Shown here piece after piece: positions 6,397 through 7,783 of a DNA stretch of 7,783 nt (positions within the stretch are counted from its first letter, which is position 1; each line of letters starts with the position of its first letter). The notes beneath the pieces are model-generated. The model saw only the letters and a list, made by a program, of their open reading frames with translations, did no database searches and had not been told where the DNA came from. Both the position numbers and the translations under genes were made by a program. Origin of the DNA: Bacteroidia bacterium (lineage in GTDB: Bacteria; Bacteroidota; Bacteroidia; Bacteroidales; Azobacteroidaceae); assembly GCA_025996865.1 (NCBI GenBank), contig BNTV01000173.1:1-7783 (forward strand), written 5' to 3'.

Positions 6397-7783
6397 ATGA
6401 TAAAGAAAGTTTTAGTCGCTAATCGCGGAGAAATCGCGATGCGGATATTCCGTACCTGCCGCGTAATGGAAATACCTACGGTAGCCATTTATACACATGT
6501 TGACCGGAGCGCTTTGCATGTCCGGTATGCTGAAGAAGCTTATTGTATCTCTGAGAATGAATCGGATACGTCTTATCTGAAACCCGATTTGATTCTGCAG
6601 ATTGCCAAAGCAACCGGAGCAGCCATTCATCCGGGATACGGTTTTTTGTCCGAAAACGCCGACTTTGCCCGCCGCTGCGAGGAAGGAGGCGTGAATTTCA
6701 TCGGTCCGAGCGCTGACATTATCGCCAAGATGGGTATCAAAACGGAAGCGCGTAAAATCATGCAGGAAGCCGGCGTACCGATTGTTCCCGGAACGAAAGA
6801 ACCGGTTGCCGATGTGGAGGAAGCCCGCGAAAAAGCCAAAGAAGTCGGTTATCCGATTATGCTGAAAGCGCTTGCAGGCGGCGGTGGAAAAGGCATGCGT
6901 CTGGTGCGCAAGGAAAATGACTTGGATGCCGCTTTCCGGATGTCACGCTCCGAAGCGGCCAATTCGTTTGGAAACGATGCCATTTATATTGAAAAATACA
7001 TTGAGAATCCCCATCACATTGAGGTGCAGGTATTGGGAGATAAATATGGAAACGTGATTCATCTTTATGAACGCGAATGTTCTATCCAGCGGCGAAACCA
7101 GAAAGTGATTGAAGAATCACCCTCGCCTTTCGTCAAGGAAGAAACCCGGAAAAAGATGACCGCCATTGCAGTCGAAGCTTGTAAGAAAATTGGTTATTAC
7201 AGCGCCGGCACCTTGGAATTTATGATGGACAAAGACCAGAATTTCTATTTTCTCGAAATGAATACCCGTCTGCAAGTGGAACATCCGGTGACGGAAGAAT
7301 GTACGGGCGTCGATTTGGTGCGCGACATGATTCTCGTAGCCTCCGGAAATCCGTTGCCATACAAACAGGAAGATATTGAATTTCGCGGCGCCGCCATCGA
7401 ATGTCGGATTTATGCCGAAGATCCGGAAAACAATTTCATGCCGTCGCCCGGCATTATCCGTGTACGCGAAGCGCCCGAAGGCAGAAATGTTCGTTTAGAC
7501 AGCGCAGCCTACGCCGGATTTGAAGTGTCTTTGCACTACGACCCCATGATTGCCAAATTGTGTATCTGGGGACGCAACCGCGAATCGGCTATCTCCAATA
7601 TGAAACGGGCTTTACGCGAATACAAGATTCTGGGTATCAAAACAACGATTCCGTTCCATTTAAGGGTGTTGCAGAACAAAACCTTTTTGAAAGGGAATTA
7701 TGATACCACTTTTATTGATACGAAATTCGATTTGGAAGAATTGAAACGCAAGCAAAACTGCGACCCGACCGTGGCGATTATTG
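6397..7783 (+). CDS. accC: Biotin carboxylase subunit of an acyl-CoA carboxylase (3' end beyond window)
   Basis: This subunit uses ATP and bicarbonate to carboxylate biotin on a carrier protein, feeding the carboxyltransferase encoded by pccB. The start is fixed by an in-frame TGA at 6391-6393 followed by the ATG at 6397, giving the standard MIKKVLVANRGEIAMRIFR. The frame runs to the window edge (462 codons of about 500). The N-terminal domain has HPGYGFLSEN at 78-87. The ATP-grasp domain has K115, K157, the glycine loop GGGGKGM at 161-167, H207/E209, QRRNQKVIEE at 231-240 with K236, GTLEF at 271-275, and EMNTRLQVEHPVTE at 287-300 with E287, N289 and R291. R337 in ECRIYAED follows in the C-terminal domain. 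These match the catalytic residues of E. coli AccC apart from Asn at 234, where that enzyme has His236. The name accC denotes the family; pccA or pycA-like naming is equally defensible. A biotinyl domain was not reached, so the carrier is presumably a separate downstream gene. Confidence 0.95.
   Translation, partial: MIKKVLVANRGEIAMRIFRTCRVMEIPTVAIYTHVDRSALHVRYAEEAYCISENESDTSYLKPDLILQIAKATGAAIHPGYGFLSENADFARRCEEGGVNFIGPSADIIAKMGIKTEARKIMQEAGVPIVPGTKEPVADVEEAREKAKEVGYPIMLKALAGGGGKGMRLVRKENDLDAAFRMSRSEAANSFGNDAIYIEKYIENPHHIEVQVLGDKYGNVIHLYERECSIQRRNQKVIEESPSPFVKEETRKKMTAIAVEACKKIGYYSAGTLEFMMDKDQNFYFLEMNTRLQVEHPVTEECTGVDLVRDMILVASGNPLPYKQEDIEFRGAAIECRIYAEDPENNFMPSPGIIRVREAPEGRNVRLDSAAYAGFEVSLHYDPMIAKLCIWGRNRESAISNMKRALREYKILGIKTTIPFHLRVLQNKTFLKGNYDTTFIDTKFDLEELKRKQNCDPTVAII

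Noticed and set aside
6387..6422. 11-codon open frame starting just before the biotin carboxylase gene
   Set aside because: It overlaps the accC start out of frame, is very short, and has no evidence of being a leader peptide.

Overview
The window reads as chromosomal DNA of a Bacteroidetes bacterium, most likely Bacteroidales. It carries the N-terminal quarter of SprA/Sov, the outer-membrane translocon of the type IX secretion system, which occurs only in the Bacteroidetes lineage. It also has two -7 promoter boxes of the Bacteroidetes type (TAnnTTTG), start codons preceded by A-rich stretches instead of clear Shine-Dalgarno sequences, and a propionyl-CoA carboxylase type operon of the kind used in succinate/propionate metabolism.

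Layout: two gene groups diverge from a 187-bp AT-rich spacer (4591-4777). Leftward (minus strand) come two exported thioredoxin-fold proteins (3742-4590 with a WCGPC site, 2423-3733 with a CQHC site, 8 bp apart). After 64 bp come ruvA (1777-2358) and sprA (1-1777, cut by the window edge), whose stop and start codons overlap by one base. Rightward (plus strand) come pccB (4778-6322), a 74-bp spacer filled almost entirely by a 7-bp tandem repeat, and a biotin carboxylase gene (6397 to the window end, cut at codon 462).

Function: the rightward genes encode the carboxyltransferase and biotin carboxylase subunits of one biotin-dependent acyl-CoA carboxylase; a biotin carrier protein would be expected just beyond the right edge. 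The leftward genes combine periplasmic thiol/disulfide chemistry, Holliday-junction processing and protein secretion. They may be transcribed together from the promoter at about 4640, but only the ruvA-sprA coupling and the pairing of the two thioredoxin-like genes are well supported by spacing.

I see no mobile element, CRISPR array, tRNA or rRNA, and no clear intrinsic terminator. No stretch over 300 bases lacks a gene. Nearly all of the window is ordinary core-genome content. The least explained element is the nested heptamer/21-mer repeat at 6324-6386.
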